DNA from: Takakia lepidozioides
Lineage: Eukaryota > Streptophyta > Takakiopsida > Takakiales > Takakiaceae
Direction of reading: 5' to 3'
Assembly (NCBI GenBank): GCA_030704615.1
Contig: JAKLZA010000360.1
Coordinates: 1 to 64,000, forward strand
DNA: 64,000 bases
Part shown: positions 9,721 to 22,199 of the stretch, in pieces
Position numbering within the stretch: the stretch's first letter is position 1
Layout of the letters: every line of letters begins with the position of its first letter
The notes under the pieces: generated by a model
The model's input: the letters and a program-made list of their open reading frames with translations, nothing else
What the model was told of the DNA's origin: nothing
The model's database searches: none
Program-made: the position numbers and the translations under genes

Positions 9721-10787
9721 GTGTCATGACCTTCCGCCTGTGGTACCTCCGACACAGGTGTGTGTATTATATGCACCTCAGGATTTCCCTTGGGCAACTG
9801 TTGCACCTCTGGGATTTCTGTCTCCTTGACCAGACCAGAATATTCATAGAGAAGGTCCCCCTTCTCTATTTCTGCCACTATCTGTTCTGTAGTTGGAATA
9901 TCTAACCCTTCACTTTCCAAATCAATTATTTCTGGTTGAGCTGCATGGATAACTTGTGACCTTGTGACAAGTCGTTCAAGTGGCTGTGATGGTTGTGATG
10001 CAGAAGTAACTTCCTCCTCCCTCTCTGAAGGTCCTGCTTCCAGTAATAGCATTTCTCTGTGCTGCTGTGCCCCTTCCTGGCCATGAGCTTGGGAAACATT
10101 ATCATGCGGAATCCGTGAAGCCAGTGGATCCGCCACTACAGTCTTTCCCCGTCTCTGCCTCTTAGTCTCGGGTTGCCCTGCTAGTCCACCCTCACTATGT
10201 GAAGAGCCTTGCTCTTCCATTGCAGTTGTTTCTGGCTCAAACACTCCCATTTCCTTTCTTTCTTGCGCATTAAGTATGCCAGAATCAAGGATTATTTGAG
10301 CAATGATTGGGCCAGACACTATCATAGGAGACTTTGCGGTAGTACCTTGTAATCTTTTCATCTCCTCTACCAGTGCGTTGTACATTATGTCCGCCCATTG
10401 TACCTCTCGTCCCTTCAGGCCTTTGAGTATTTCCTCCGTGAAGGATCTGCTCAAATACTGTTGGTTCTGTTTCATGGCAATCAGAACGTTCAATACCTGG
10501 CCTACCTCTTTTAACCCTGGGTACACAGCCTTGGTACAAGCATAACTCTGAGTTTTAAAGAAACTCCCTTCTTGGAATAAGTCATTTATTTGCAGTCTTG
10601 CCCTGTGTTGCTCCACATGCACCTGACCTGCTGGCAATCGAAACAATTGCTGGAGGTATAGGGGAGTAATCATTAATTCAACTCCCTTCACCGTTGTTGT
10701 TCCTGTCCTTGGCTCAAAGTTCTGCAAAAATTGTAACATGTACTGTCTATGGTGTAGTGTCCAATCTAGGCTTTGCAATCCTTGCAA
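9721..10787 (-). pseudogene. R0 ORF3, 5' part, cut by element A
   Basis: The first ~355 codons of the retroelement's ORF3 (compare 31672-32738). The gene stops at 9721, where element A begins; the rest is outside the window. It starts nine codons after the TAG that closes pol and is in the same frame, as in the + strand copies. Confidence 0.85.
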
Positions 10788-10814
10788 TCTCAGCTCCTCC
10801 AGTATCTGTATCGC

Positions 10815-13800
10815 CTATGGGGTAGCAATTGTTTGTTTCTGCAGAATCGTGGTGCTCTTCACCCTGATTTCCTCCATTCCTCTCACTCTCTTCATTTTAG
10901 ACTCACAGAACTGTTTTGGCTGTAACAACTGCAGGAATGCCTGTAGTGCACAAAGCATAAACGTATGGTTGTCGCAGAAAGCTATGGGTAATTTCTTGTA
11001 AGCCTGCGGGGCTTGCAAGCATCGCTCAAGAGAAAAGCTCCGCTCTATCCTTTCGTGTCTATGCCACTGCGTAAGTAATATTGCGAGCGTATAGTCTGTT
11101 AGTTCCTCCATAGTTTCCAAGGTATAGCATTGATGGTCTGTCCTGTCGAGACGCCCGTTACTCAGAACGACGCCGCCTCTTGCGCTCAATTTCCCTCCAT
11201 TTTCTTGATCCTTTCTCTGGTTTTCTATTGGCTGTATCCGCTGTGACTGGATTTTAGATTTTATCTTCTTTAGTGGACTTTCCCTGTTGGATAGTCCACT
11301 AGGATCACACATGTGACAAGAATTCGGCTTTTCTGTACTTGCCGTTCGTTCCGTTTCCCTTTTTCCGTACTCATTAATGGGCCCGCCTTTCATCCCTTTT
11401 GACGGCCGTTCTTGTCCTCTTTCTTTTTGACACCTGTCCTTGCACTTCATTCTCGGCTGTGTGTCGCGCCCTGACCTCCACGTGTCTATTTTTAAAGTAA
11501 TTTCCGTTTCTTCTTCCTTCAGCCATTTTCCTGAAGTTATTATGTGTCCACTTGTCACTGATTCTATGGATCGTGTAACTTTAGTAGGCTGTGTTGAGCT
11601 GTGACAGGCTGTGTCATATTGTGTTACGTTGTGATAGGCTGTGATGCACTGTGGTAAGCTGTGATAGGCTGTGACACGTTGTGGTAGGTTGTGATAGGCT
11701 GTGTTGCGCCGTGCTGGGCTATGATAGGCTGTGTCACGTCGTGATGGGCTGTGATAGGCTGTGTTGCGCCGTGCTGGGCTGTGATAGGCTGTGTCACGTC
11801 GTGATGGGCTGTGATAGGCTGTGTTGCGCCTTGCTGGGCTGTGATAGGCTGTGTCACGTCGTGATGGGCTGTGATAGGCTGTGCTTTGCCTTGATGGGCT
11901 GTGATAGGATGTATCACGTTTGTTTTGCCCACCCTGGTCATATATGCTGGGCCTAGCGACAAGTGTTCCATACTCCGTTCGTAACACTGGTGCAGCCCGT
12001 GACTGCTCTTGCGGTTCAACATGCAAATCATGCTGCAGGGGTTTGTCATGGATACCACTGTACCCCTTCAACTTATTTGCATTGACTCTTCCCAGCATTT
12101 CTTTGTTAATGGTTTGTAACATGGCGGTGTTGTTATCATACATCTTTTGTATGACATAAGGTCCTTTCCACGGTGATTTAAGCTTAGAAGCTTGAATCTT
12201 TCCTTTCTTCTGCAACCATAGAACCAAATCCCCCGTCTTAAAAGTCTTTAACTTACCTTCATCAAACTGTTCCTTTCGCTTCATCTGAATTCTGGTCATA
12301 TTATCAGCTGCATCAGCACGTACTTCTTCCACATGGTATAATTCATGTTTCCTGACCTTGATGGAGTCTTGCAATTCCATTCTTTTTCCCCACTCCGTTC
12401 TCATGGTAGGTAACAGGAATTCCAATGGAAGTAAGGCTTCCATACCATAAACTAATTGGAATGGTGTATACTTAGTGGTGACTTTATATGAAGTCATGTA
12501 TGACCACAAAGCTGTCAGCAGCTTTGTATCCCAATCCGTTCTGTTTGCATTGACTATCTTAGCCAAGATAGTACATAGTATTTTGTTGGTAGCCTCTGCC
12601 TGCCCATTACCCTGCGGGTAATATGTTGTACTCTTTCTATGCACAATCATAAACTCTTTAGTCAACAACTCAATGGTCTCATTCATGAAGTGACTTCCTT
12701 GATCACTGATAAATTCTAAGGGACAGCCAAATCGTGTAAGTATGTTCTCGTACAGGAACCTTGCTGTGGACTTGGCTGTGTTGTCCCTCAAAGCTTTAGC
12801 TTCCACCCACTTTGTAGTATAATCAGTGGCTGTAATTATGTACCTGTTTCGTGTATTCTTGGATGGTGGGTTAATTGGTCCAACAAAGTCTAGTCCCCAT
12901 TTCTGAAATGGTTCCGTAGGCATTGTAGGATGCAAGGCCATCCTTCCAGTTCTGGCAAAGGTCCTAGCCTCTGACATTCATCACACTTCTGACAATACTC
13001 GTGTACATCTTTGAACAAAGTAGGCCACCAGTATCCTGCGAGTAGTATCTTTCTACTGGTAGTCTCTTCTCCAAAAATGACCTCCAGCCACTCCTTTATG
13101 AACTTCCGCCAAAACTTTATTTACTTCATGGTGGTACAAGCATCGTTTTAGTACTCCATCAGGTCCTAACTTATACATTCTGCTTCCTACCATAGTATAA
13201 GGTAAAGCTTTGATAGCGATTCTCTTCCTCTGCTCCTTACCATAACTAGGTGGGCACTGACCATGAGCAAGGTAGTATCTGATTGGCCACTGCCAATCTA
13301 ACCATTCATCTGCACTTCCTTGCACCTCCATTACAAATAAACTCGCATCAGGTAACTGATCGTCCACTCCTGTGGCGGCCTCTCCTGTTGTTAGTCGTGA
13401 CAAATGATCTGCCACAAGATGCAAACGGCCAGGCTTGTAAATAACCTCGAACTCAAACTCATGCAAGATTATTAACCATCTTGCTATTCTTCCGCTTATC
13501 AGAGGTTTGTTTACCAGGTATATCAGAGCCTGGTGATCCACATAGAACATAAACTTCTTGCCCAACAGGTAATGCCTGAATTTCTTCACTGCATAGATCA
13601 TTGCCAATGCTTCTCTTTCCGTTGTACTATAGTTCCTCTCAGCACTGTTCATCAACCGGCTAGCATAGTACACAGGTGAATCTATATTCCCTGTAACATT
13701 CTGGGCTAACACCGCTCCCAACGCTTCTCCTGATGCATCGCAATGAACATGGAATACTACATGCCAGTGAGGGTTAATCAGTACAGGTGTAGTTGTTACT

Positions 13801-16263
13801 GACAGTGTAAGTTCCTCAAATGCCTGTTGACATTCCGCTGTCCAGGCAAACACTGCATCTTTCTTCAGTAGTTTGCTCAATGGTGCTGCTATTTGTGCAT
13901 ACCTTTTGACAAATCTCCTGTAATAACTGGTTTGCCCAAGGAATCTTCGTAGACTTTTAACATTCACTGGTGGTGGAGAGGCTTTAATGGACTCTGTCTT
14001 TCTGGGATCCACAAGGAGTCCCTTCTTACACACAATGTGTCCCAGAAGCACCCCTGAGTTCACACAGAAAGTACACTTCTCTGGATTCAGGCCCAGACCT
14101 CTCATCCTGCATCTGGCCAAGCATAACTCCAATTTATGCAAGTGCTCATTCTTAGAGCTGTACACACTGAAATCATCCAAGAACACCTGCATGAAATCAT
14201 CCAGATACTCATGAAAAGATTCACTTATCACTCTCTGAAAGGTCGCTGGTGCATTACAAAGTCCAAAGGGCATGACTTTGTATGCATAAGCCCCCCAGTC
14301 TGTGATGAAAGCTGTTTTCCCTTGGTCTTCTTCTGCCACTTGCACTTGATTATAACCACTGAAGCCATCCATGAATGAGTACATCTCATGGCCTGCCACA
14401 GTGTCTAATACTGCTTCTGTGAATGGCAAAGGGAAAGGATCTTTCTTCGTACAAGCATTCAGCTTCTTATAGTTCACACATACTCTTAGTTTGCCATTCT
14501 TCTTGGGAACTATTACAATGGGTGACAACCAAGTTGTATACTCTATTGGGTATATAAACTTAGCCTCAGCCAACTTCTTTATCTCTTCTCCAACCTTCTG
14601 TGCGTAGTTGGGATTCATTCTATACCTCGCCTGCTTGATTGGTACTGACCCTGGTTCCAGTTCAATCTTATGCTGACAGACTTCAGGTGGTATCCCTTTT
14701 AGATCCTCATAGCTCCAAGCAAATACATCTCTGTATTTGATGAACAAGCTTTTAGCTTCTTCGAAGAATTCCGGCTCCAAATCAGCTCCTACTTTCACCA
14801 TCCTCGGTTCCTCTTTAGTTCCCACATTTACTTCTCTCACCTGCTCATCAGCTGTGATTGTCCAACCAGTCACCACTTCATCCTGTAAGCTCACAGTGGC
14901 TGGTTCTTCTAGGATTTCTATTTCTCCTTCTCTTTCTTCATATAAATGTGATGGGTAAATGCTGGTTTCTTCTTCAGTTGGTGTTGCTGTCACTACACCA
15001 CAGCAGATACCTCTCAAACAACTTAGGCTTTCCAGCCGCATCTCTGCAACCTGCTCCCACTCTGGGTGTGCAGCAAATAGGGTAGCTTCCTGCTCCTCAT
15101 CCAGTCCTCCTCTCCAGTCATACTCTCTGACTCCTCGAGGTCTTCTTGTAGCAGGTAATCTACTAGATTTCTTTGTGGTAATTTGTATCTCGTGTATCCC
15201 ATTATGCACGGTTAGTAACTGAGAATTCCAGTCATGGAATACCCTGACCTGTTTCAGCCACGGACGTCCCAATAATAAGGAGTAAGCCTCCATGACTTCA
15301 TCCATTTTTAATACAGTTACTGTGATCATAAAGATCATTTTCTGTATCTGTATCTTAACTCCTCTTATTAATCCCAATGGCTGTACACTTCTTTGATCTG
15401 CCATTGTTACTGTAAATGGGGCTGGTTTCATGTTACTTAGACCAAGCTTCTTCCTTAATTGGTCTGTCATGATATTTACTCCAGAACCACCATCTATCAG
15501 TACATCAGTTAGTTCTGTGCTTCCAATTCTCAATTGGATTACTGACATAGAATCATCAAAGTCCATGACTGGTTCTCGCCCTTCCGGCTTCACATTATAA
15601 CTGGTCACCTTGCTGTTCAGGTCTGTGTTTCCTGTCTCTTGGGCAATTCGATTGATTGCTTGATACAGCCTGTGCCTACAATAAGGTGCCACAGCTAATA
15701 GCTGTCCAATGGTAATTTCTGCTTTGGTCTGACATATTACTGCAGCCAAAGTCTCTTCATTACTTTGCATGTCTGCATCTTCTTTTTTCCTTTCTTCCTC
15801 ACTCCCTTCTTTTTCTCCATCCGAATCAGAGGAATCTGCCACAGGAATATCAGTACTCTTTTGCATTTTCCTTATAGTATCTGCCACTTCCTTGTGCAGT
15901 TCCTTCTCATCTTTCCAAGTCTCTTCATCTTCAGGCATATCATTGCCACTTCCAGTCTCATCTTCTTCCTCTTCTACTGGAGGTATTAGTTTGGCTTTAC
16001 TTCTTGTTACTATCATTGTACTTACTTCTGGTACAACACATGGCCTAACCATGTGAGCTGCCACCACTGGGCCCTCATTCACAGGAGCTCTCATCTCATT
16101 CTGGTGTCTTATCCAGAATGAACAGGCTGCCTTGCGATGTCCTGGCTGATTACAATAGTAACATAGCTCTTCACCATTGGGTCCTCGCCCTTGGTCTGTT
16201 CTTGGATTATTTCTATAATCCTGATTCTCGGGCTGGTAATTCCCCTTTGGATTACCCTGATAG
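10815..16263 (-). pseudogene. pol: R0 pol polyprotein, two frameshifts
   Basis: Reading leftward from 16263: the CCHC knuckle CYYCNQPGHRKAAC, an aspartic protease with DGGSG, reverse transcriptase with FLDDFSVYS, RNase H, integrase with an HHCC finger and DDE core, a GPY/F-type C-terminus, then the 10-aa repeat tail. The frame is lost in a T-run near 13070 (five T's where unit 1 has four) and again near 12955, where one base is missing. The reading segments are therefore 16094-13053 and 12977-10815. The glutamine codon that is TAG in unit 1 is intact here. The copy ends in the same TAG as the others. Confidence 0.85.
11585..11925. repeat. 30-bp coding tandem repeat in R0 pol tail
   Basis: Units of GGCTGTG-rich sequence, 30 bp each, encode on the - strand a run of ten-residue repeats of the type TAYHSPSRRD. 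The same repeat occurs at 30541-30880 and 50515-50880 with different copy numbers. Confidence 0.9.
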
Positions 16264-16933
16264 CTGTCACGATCATAGGGAACGAAGAGTAGGACAGGGA
16301 ACGACTGTGGGGAACAACACCTGCGAAGGGAACATGTTAGTTCACAGACGACGGTTAGTGAGGGAAACGGTTAGAACCGCGGATAGGAAGATAAAGGGAG
16401 AAACGGGGAAGAGAGGGATATCATTCGGAGGAGGACTTCTGGGTGATAAAGGAGAGAGGATATTCGGAGGAGGACTTCTTGGTCATGGAGGAGAGGGGAT
16501 CGGGCAGAGATGAAGAACGGAAGTGAAGATAGAGAGATGATGAATAGATGCTTGATATATGCAAGGCTGTAATGATATTGTAGAGGAGATTAGAGACACA
16601 ATGGCTTCGGCCTGATACCTGATAAATCATAATCGGATACTTTTACGATACAAACACATTGTGTAGAGAGATCTGAGTGAAGCTGTGGAATGAATGGATG
16701 AGTTGATGGAATCCAATAGATTGATAAAGCAAACTGATACTTAATTATCAATGGTAAGATAGTTAACATGAATACCAAAAGGGAAACAAATAGGAAACAC
16801 CCCCATGATACACTAGCTGTAGGTCATGACTGATTGTTCTGCGCGGGCTGAGTACTTAGAGATTTCCAACTCTTCAATCTTGGAGTTTCCGCCTCGAATA
16901 GCGAAGGGATGGGTGAGTAAAAGCCGCGCGACA
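16264..16933 (+). repeat. Truncated LTR (3' 670 bp)
   Basis: Matches 35574-36243 of the full LTR. The 5' 420 bp, including the CACAGCC repeat block, are missing because the inverted copy R0 abuts at 16263. It ends in GCGACA directly before the primer-binding site. Confidence 0.85.
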
Positions 16934-17521
16934 TTTGGCGACCATACTGGGGACCTGGGACATGAACAACCAGATGTGACAGGCATCTGGTGGGATCATG
17001 GTGGTTGGACCATTAAAGAATTTGAAGTGAATCAAATTCCCTGTGGAACGAAGGAAGAAAGATTGTCCAAACAATTCTTTCAAAGGTTCTTGGAATTGCC
17101 AGACGGTTGTAAAGAAAATATTCTTAAACGAGTGCATGATGCTGATCCAGAATGGGGTCTGGAGAAAGGAGTGATAAAGATTTATCAGGTAGCCTGTAGA
17201 GGAAGAGCACGTTGGTTACCAACATTGGTTTATGTGATAGCATTGCTATCCATTAAACGAGTAGAGTTTGAAGGCTGGGAAGAAAGAAAGGTGAATGTTT
17301 ATACTCATATGCATGAAGAGCTGGTACTGGTAAAGAATTGGATTCCAAAGGATATTTTGTGGATCAAACTCACACCAAGAACAGCTTTTCAGACTTGTTT
17401 GCCATATGGTTATATGGTAACGGAGACTTCAAGTATAGCCAAGGGTGCATTGAAGCTTGAAAGAAACCCAGGCATATACGAGAGATATTACAGAAGAGAG
17501 TTTTGGTTATTGCCACATTAA
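16826..17521 (+). CDS. Retroelement ORF-A, unit 1
   Basis: A 231-aa ORF of unknown function before gag. Its first ATG lies 108 bp inside the LTR, so it can be used only if the transcript starts upstream of 16826. The first in-frame ATG downstream of the PBS comes late. It is W-rich and mildly basic, with no domain I recognise. It ends 21 bp before the gag ATG and in the same frame, with TAA and TGA between them. It is nearly identical in all three units, which fits either real coding or simply recent duplication. Confidence 0.5.
   Translation: MTDCSARAEYLEISNSSILEFPPRIAKGWVSKSRATFGDHTGDLGHEQPDVTGIWWDHGGWTIKEFEVNQIPCGTKEERLSKQFFQRFLELPDGCKENILKRVHDADPEWGLEKGVIKIYQVACRGRARWLPTLVYVIALLSIKRVEFEGWEERKVNVYTHMHEELVLVKNWIPKDILWIKLTPRTAFQTCLPYGYMVTETSSIAKGALKLERNPGIYERYYRREFWLLPH
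16936..16953 (+). promoter_or_regulatory. Primer-binding site, unit 1
   Basis: TGGCGACCATACTGGGGA begins 2 bp after the LTR end. Plant Ty3/gypsy elements commonly carry a TGGCG-type PBS complementary to a tRNA 3' end. The exact tRNA is not identified. Confidence 0.65.
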
Positions 17522-17542
17522 AAGAAATGAAAGACATGGGAC

Positions 17543-19212
17543 ATGAGTGATGAAAGAGAAGCTAGACGACAGAGATATTCAGCAAAAAGAGAAAGCTATC
17601 TGAAAGCTAATTATCCATATCTTTGGGAGAGAGGAATAGACATAGGGGAATCATCTGGACCTCTCACACCATCAAGATCAAAGAGTGCATCACCTATACC
17701 GGAAGAACTAGAGTTGGATGCCACTCCTTCTGTTTCTTTGCAAGAAAGATTAAGGGAATTGGTACAGGAAGAAGATCAATCACGAGGTGAAAGATCTGAG
17801 GTACATCCTTGGATAAAAGACTTGACAGAAATCTTTGATAAGAGTTGGCATGGAACACCAAAAGCAGGAACTCCAGTTTCTGAAGCAGAAGGTGAAGAAG
17901 GAGAAGAGGATGTGGCAGAGCCAACGGAGAGTTCAGACTCTCCAACACCATTACAGTTGAGTTACATGAGTGAAGAAGAAACCCAAGGGCAGAACTTGGA
18001 GGATGAAAACAGAGAGAAGAAATTAGAAGAGGAAGAATATGAAGAAGTAGACCCAACAGCTGAGGTTGAGACTACAACCAGGACATCCCAACCCGTTGGA
18101 CCTGGATCAAGTGGAGCACTTGGATCACAGGCCAACGAAGGTGTCGGCTCAGGGGGATCAGGCGGGCTGCCTGGATCTGGCTCTGGGGGACAGGGAGTGT
18201 GGGAAGTAGTGCAACTGAAGCTGGGAATACTGTGAATATCGTGGGGCCAGAAGCAAGGAGTGCTCAAGGGCCACCACTTGGTGGAAGATCCACCGCAAAA
18301 ACAACAGGTCCAGAAGGACCAGCACCAACAAGGGTGCCAGCACCTGTCAGTGGGCAGAAGGTAGGGCCACGGATGGCGTTACAACCAACACGGGCAAAAC
18401 CACCCTTTCCAATATATTCAGGAAAAGGGGATCCCGATGTACACATTAGCCAATTTGAGCACATGTGTATAGTGAACAATGAGAATGGCGATGATGCCAA
18501 GATGAAACTGTTTCCTTGTTCACTTATCAAGAAAGCAAGTGAATGGTATGCAAGATTCCCTGATAATCATTTCCTAACCTGGAATGGCTTGAATACAACA
18601 TTTCGAAATAGGTTCAGGACAAGTAAAACTGAGGATGAAGTGTATGGAAGTTTACAACAGCTGAAGCAGAAGAAGCATGAAACTGTTGAAGAGTATATGG
18701 AGAAGATGGAATTGATGATGAAAAAGCTGGCTGCAGTACCAGCGCCCGGTTTACAGAAGACTTGGTTTGTGAGTGGACTAAGACCAGAGTTGCAAAAGAA
18801 AGTGGACATGTTACCCCATAATACAGTGGAGGAGGCATATGAAACTGCGAACAGAATTGAGCAATTGGGAATGCTCAGGAGAGAGAAAAAAGAAGATGAG
18901 GACTCTGAGGATGAGTCAGATGAAGAAGAAGAGCAAGAACTAAAAAGAAAGAGTAAGAGAAAGGAGAAGTTGAAGAGGGATAACTATGAAAAAAAATCGG
19001 AAGAAATCTTGAAGAAGTATGCCACAGAGGCTGCAACACATTGGAGGAAGGGTGTATGGTGTGCAAAGTGCCAAAATGAAGGCCATACCACCACAGAATG
19101 CCACATGAAGGAGAAACACTGTACTATCTGTAAAATGGATAACCATTCTACTGAGAATTGTTACTACAACAGAAGGACAGCTGCAAGAGAACCGAGGTTT
19201 ACTATTTCATGA
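17543..19212 (+). pseudogene. gag: gag, unit 1, one frameshift
   Basis: Corresponds to the 556-aa Gag of units 2 and 3. One G is missing in the G-run near 18188, splitting the reading into 17543-18235 and 18199-19212. The acidic N-terminal half is followed by a retrotransposon-Gag core (WYARFPDNHF to PHNTVEEAY) and two CCHC knuckles, CAKCQNEGHTTTEC and CTICKMDNHSTENC. The stop codon is not its own: TGA at 19210-19212 is provided by the end of element B1. Confidence 0.85.
19185..19193. repeat. Target-site duplication, left of element B1
   Basis: AAGAGAACC is repeated exactly at 26044-26052. The preceding base is C on both sides, so 10 bp match if one C of the terminal C-run is counted. Codon phase is continuous across the two copies. 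Confidence 0.85.
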
Positions 19213-19256
19213 GCGCATGAGCGCATGAGCCCATGAGCCTATGAGCTCATGAGCGG
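19194..19256. repeat. Left terminus of element B1 with CATGAGC cluster
   Basis: The terminal repeat is followed by CATGAGC in five near-tandem copies plus one TATGAGC (19208-19252). The right end carries the same heptamer inverted. Confidence 0.8.
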
Positions 19257-19359
19257 ACATCCGCGGAATTGGAATTTTCCTGCCTTTATTGACGGTGTTA
19301 TGTCCTCTTACCTCGGTAATAGGGTCTGTTTCTCCTGGTCCAGGATGCGGAATGAGGTA

Positions 19360-19640
19360 TTTCGGCGCCATTATTCCCAAGAGCAGTGTGCTAAAATGGT
19401 GTTTTGAAGACATCCACCGGGGTATTTCGGCACCAAAATTACCTCTTAAAATGTGATATAGTGCGGTATTTAATGGCGCAGAACGGGCTATTTGGGCGCC
19501 GAAATACCCAAGTGGAATGTGCTGAAGTGCCTTGTGCTGAAGGCTTCCATCGCGATATTTTGGTACAGTAATTCATCCGTGGAATTTTTGAGGCCCATAT
19601 AACGAAGGCGCGCATTGGGCTATTTCGGCGCCAAATTTCC
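19360..19640. repeat. Left palindrome block of B1
   Basis: Degenerate type-B palindromes (GTATTTCGGCGCC and relatives) centred near 19366.5, 19431.5, 19497.5, 19564.5 and 19629.5. The steps are 65-67 bp. Sequence divergence is higher than in the central array while spacing is kept. Confidence 0.75.
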
Positions 19641-19885
19641 CAATATGAATGTTAGAAACGGCAGGGTTTTCATGGCTTCAAGTTCTCGGCTCGATGGTGT
19701 GCATAAATTACTTGTAGGGTTCTTCAATGAAGTTTGCGTCTCTTCTGCTTTTATTATACATTTTGGTTGGCGGAAGAAATGTAGGGAATCGGACAAGCAG
19801 TCTGAACACAATGATTTTTCAAATCGTCAATATTTTCATTAAGTGTTTCAGAACTGTACAACAAAAGGATCCAAATGAGACTTTG

Positions 19886-21540
19886 CTATGGTGAGGATCC
19901 GCTATCACTGTCCGATGCATCCCCGGCCTCATGCAAGGATGGCTGCCTTCCACCTGCCTCCGAACCTGCACTGCCGCTACCGCTGTTACTCTGAGAAGCC
20001 CTCCCCTCAAAAATACCATCCTCACCAGCCGGAACTGTCCACCTGGGTGCGGAAGTGTCCTCAACATTCCCCTCGCTCTCGGACGCGGATTCTATTACGA
20101 ACTTCCCTACTCTGCCTTTCACAATTCTATGTTTGGCCTCACGCCTCATTATAATTCTCTGCTCATTCCCGTATGTCAATTGCTCTAACCGAGTAGGCCT
20201 ATCCTCCCTGCTGATGGCTTCTCTGGCAGCCGTGTCTGCATAGGCTGGTAGAAAAAAAGGCTTCTGGGGACTCGCGAGAAACGATTTTCTGGCAAAGAAT
20301 GGCCGATGCGATTCTGTCTCTTCCTCTGCAACAGGGTCCGATTCGGGCAAGTCTCCCAGCTTCTCCTCGTCGGACGACTCTGCAAGGCTGAGTGTACGCA
20401 CAAACGTAGAATGAAGTACATTAGAGAATTCAAACAGGGAATCATCGGCAGGTTGCATGGTCCCTACAACCGAAACCAATACACTTACTATGGTGCAACT
20501 CACTCGAAGACAGGCATTGGGGGAAGCGGCTTCGGGCGCCCCTGCATCGAACGAATTTCCTGGACTTCCTCCTCTTCATCTTCCTCCTCCCCTTCCACGT
20601 CATCTTCTGCGTTTTTGGGATCCTCAGTCGGAGGCAAACGCTGAAGGCCCGCCAAATTGTAATCGTACAAGGCCGTATCCCCCTCAAATGAGAACACAAA
20701 TCGGTTCGACATCCTTCCCGCCCACATACAGGCACCTGCAAATTCATACGACACAACCACAACCAAACTCAAGAATGAGTCGCTTCCTCGCACAAGCAAA
20801 CATACACAAACGGAAATGGTGTCAATTTTGGTGCCGCATTCAATTAACGTTCTCACCTGTATTTGCAGTGATGTCGAGGACCCTGCCTTCAACATCCGTA
20901 CATGTTTCCATGAGCGTCTGGGATGAATGCAGGACTCCTGGTCCTGCCATACCTCCATGGCTTGCCCGACAAATCACAAAGAATGTCCTTCTCTCCAACA
21001 TGGTTGAACAGGACGTTATACTCCAGTGGATCAACTATGGAATCAACAAGTCTTCCTGTTTCACGTAATTTGAATTTCTAATGTTTCTTCACGAAGCAAA
21101 ATGCCTGAAAGATAAGAGTCTGCAGAGAAGGAAATGTCCTGGAGGTTTTGCTCCTCCGCAAGCTCCAGCAGGTTCTGATCGTCGCCAAGTCGTACCACGT
21201 TGTCGTCCTCTCCTTCTGTCAGCTCAATGGGCCGCCCTTCTGCAGATCCAATTCCCACATCTCCAGCGGCCTCCACCGCATCCGTGTTTTTTGAAATTGA
21301 CTGCAAACCCAATATCTCTGCTTCCAGTCTCCGTAGGGGTTTTACTGGCGAAGCCATGGGCTCCTTCTGCTTCCTCGACTTCCGAACTCTAGGTGGGCTT
21401 TTCTGAGGCGATATCTGAGGTGTTGAATGAGGACTCGCCTGCCTCGATGCACTTCCACCTTGCGAGCGCAGCACCCGGGCAGGAGTATCCAAAGTTGACT
21501 GTGTTGCTTCGCCCCCCTGCGATCCCTCCCCAGCTCCCAT
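19886..21540 (-). pseudogene. Methyltransferase remnant in B1
   Basis: The N-terminal part (21540-21061; MGAGEGSQ..., S/P/K-rich, RVRKSRKQKEP and SPVKPLRRLEAE) aligns with exon 1 of the element A gene. It is then joined directly to the motif I region, so the ParB-like domain and motif IV are deleted. Further exons are 21060-20857 (DPLEYNVLFNHV; one extra C shifts the frame before METCTDVEG; motif I reads VLDITANTG), 20735-20504 (ACMWAGRMSNRFVFSFEGD, then a poly-E tail) and 20463-19886 (PFFARKSF, RWTVPAGEDGIFEG). A splice-like intron at 20736-20856 corresponds to one in A. The product would be inactive. Confidence 0.8.
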
Positions 21541-22199
21541 GTCAAACAAACAGGAAAACATGAGACACTGCACGCAAAAAAAAGGTGTAAAAGGAATATT
21601 GCGTATGGAGTGCTTCACATCCGCAAAGCACGAATCTCTCACTGGTGGGCGATCCGAGTCTCCGGATAACGAGGTCTACATTTCATGCATGAGACGGAGC
21701 TTAAGTCGTGTCGTCGGCGGCTTCCCAAAATCCCGCGTCCTCCTTCTCTTTGCCGGAGTCACCTGACCTTCCACAAACTCTATGCTACCACTATGCCGCA
21801 TAAGGAGAGGAAACGCAGGAGAATGTCACTGCAGAAGGGCAAGGAGCGAGAGAGCGAAGCGGTGGAACATGCAACCACTCTACACGAGCAGATGTGTAAG
21901 CAGCCACGTCTCCCGAAGCGTTGCCACCGTCCACCACTTTTTGCCGTATGGGTGATGAAGAGATTGTGACCCCTGACACGTTCGCACGGATGAAGTCGAC
22001 TGGAACACGACGCGTGCCAGTTCCAGCCACCAGTACAAGATGGTTTATCCGAATTGCGGCACCGAAATACCTTCCGTTCACCGGATGCTGTTCCCGGAGC
22101 AGCCGACATTGAATGAAATATCCGCACATCATGAAACCTAACCGCCATGAAAATCCCCTGCCTATGACATTCAACAGTCAGGTCGGTACGTTTCATCAG
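21541..22199. other. Unassigned stretch of B1 between methyltransferase remnant and array
   Basis: Upstream flank of the remnant on the - strand. Short ORFs occur on both strands but none shows a known motif or a counterpart in element A. One half-palindrome (GCGGCACCGAAATACC near 22056-22071) is present. Confidence 0.3.

Larger units (their letters stand above)
9721..16263 (-). mobile_element. Inverted partial Ty3/gypsy copy (R0)
   Basis: Reverse complement of the pol to ORF3 segment of the + strand units (about 26200-32738), at very high identity. It is bounded on the left by element A, inserted in ORF3, and on the right by an abrupt junction to LTR sequence in + orientation at 16263/16264. 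It starts within the gag-pol zinc-knuckle region and lacks gag, LTRs and element B. Confidence 0.9.

Noticed and set aside
9721-16263. Reading the inverted pol block as an independent older retroelement
   Set aside because: Identity to the + strand units is too high; it is the same family, and the junction shows a recent rearrangement.
17543-18235. Programmed frameshift in gag of unit 1
   Set aside because: Units 2 and 3 have the full G-run and an open frame, so the unit 1 state is a one-base loss.
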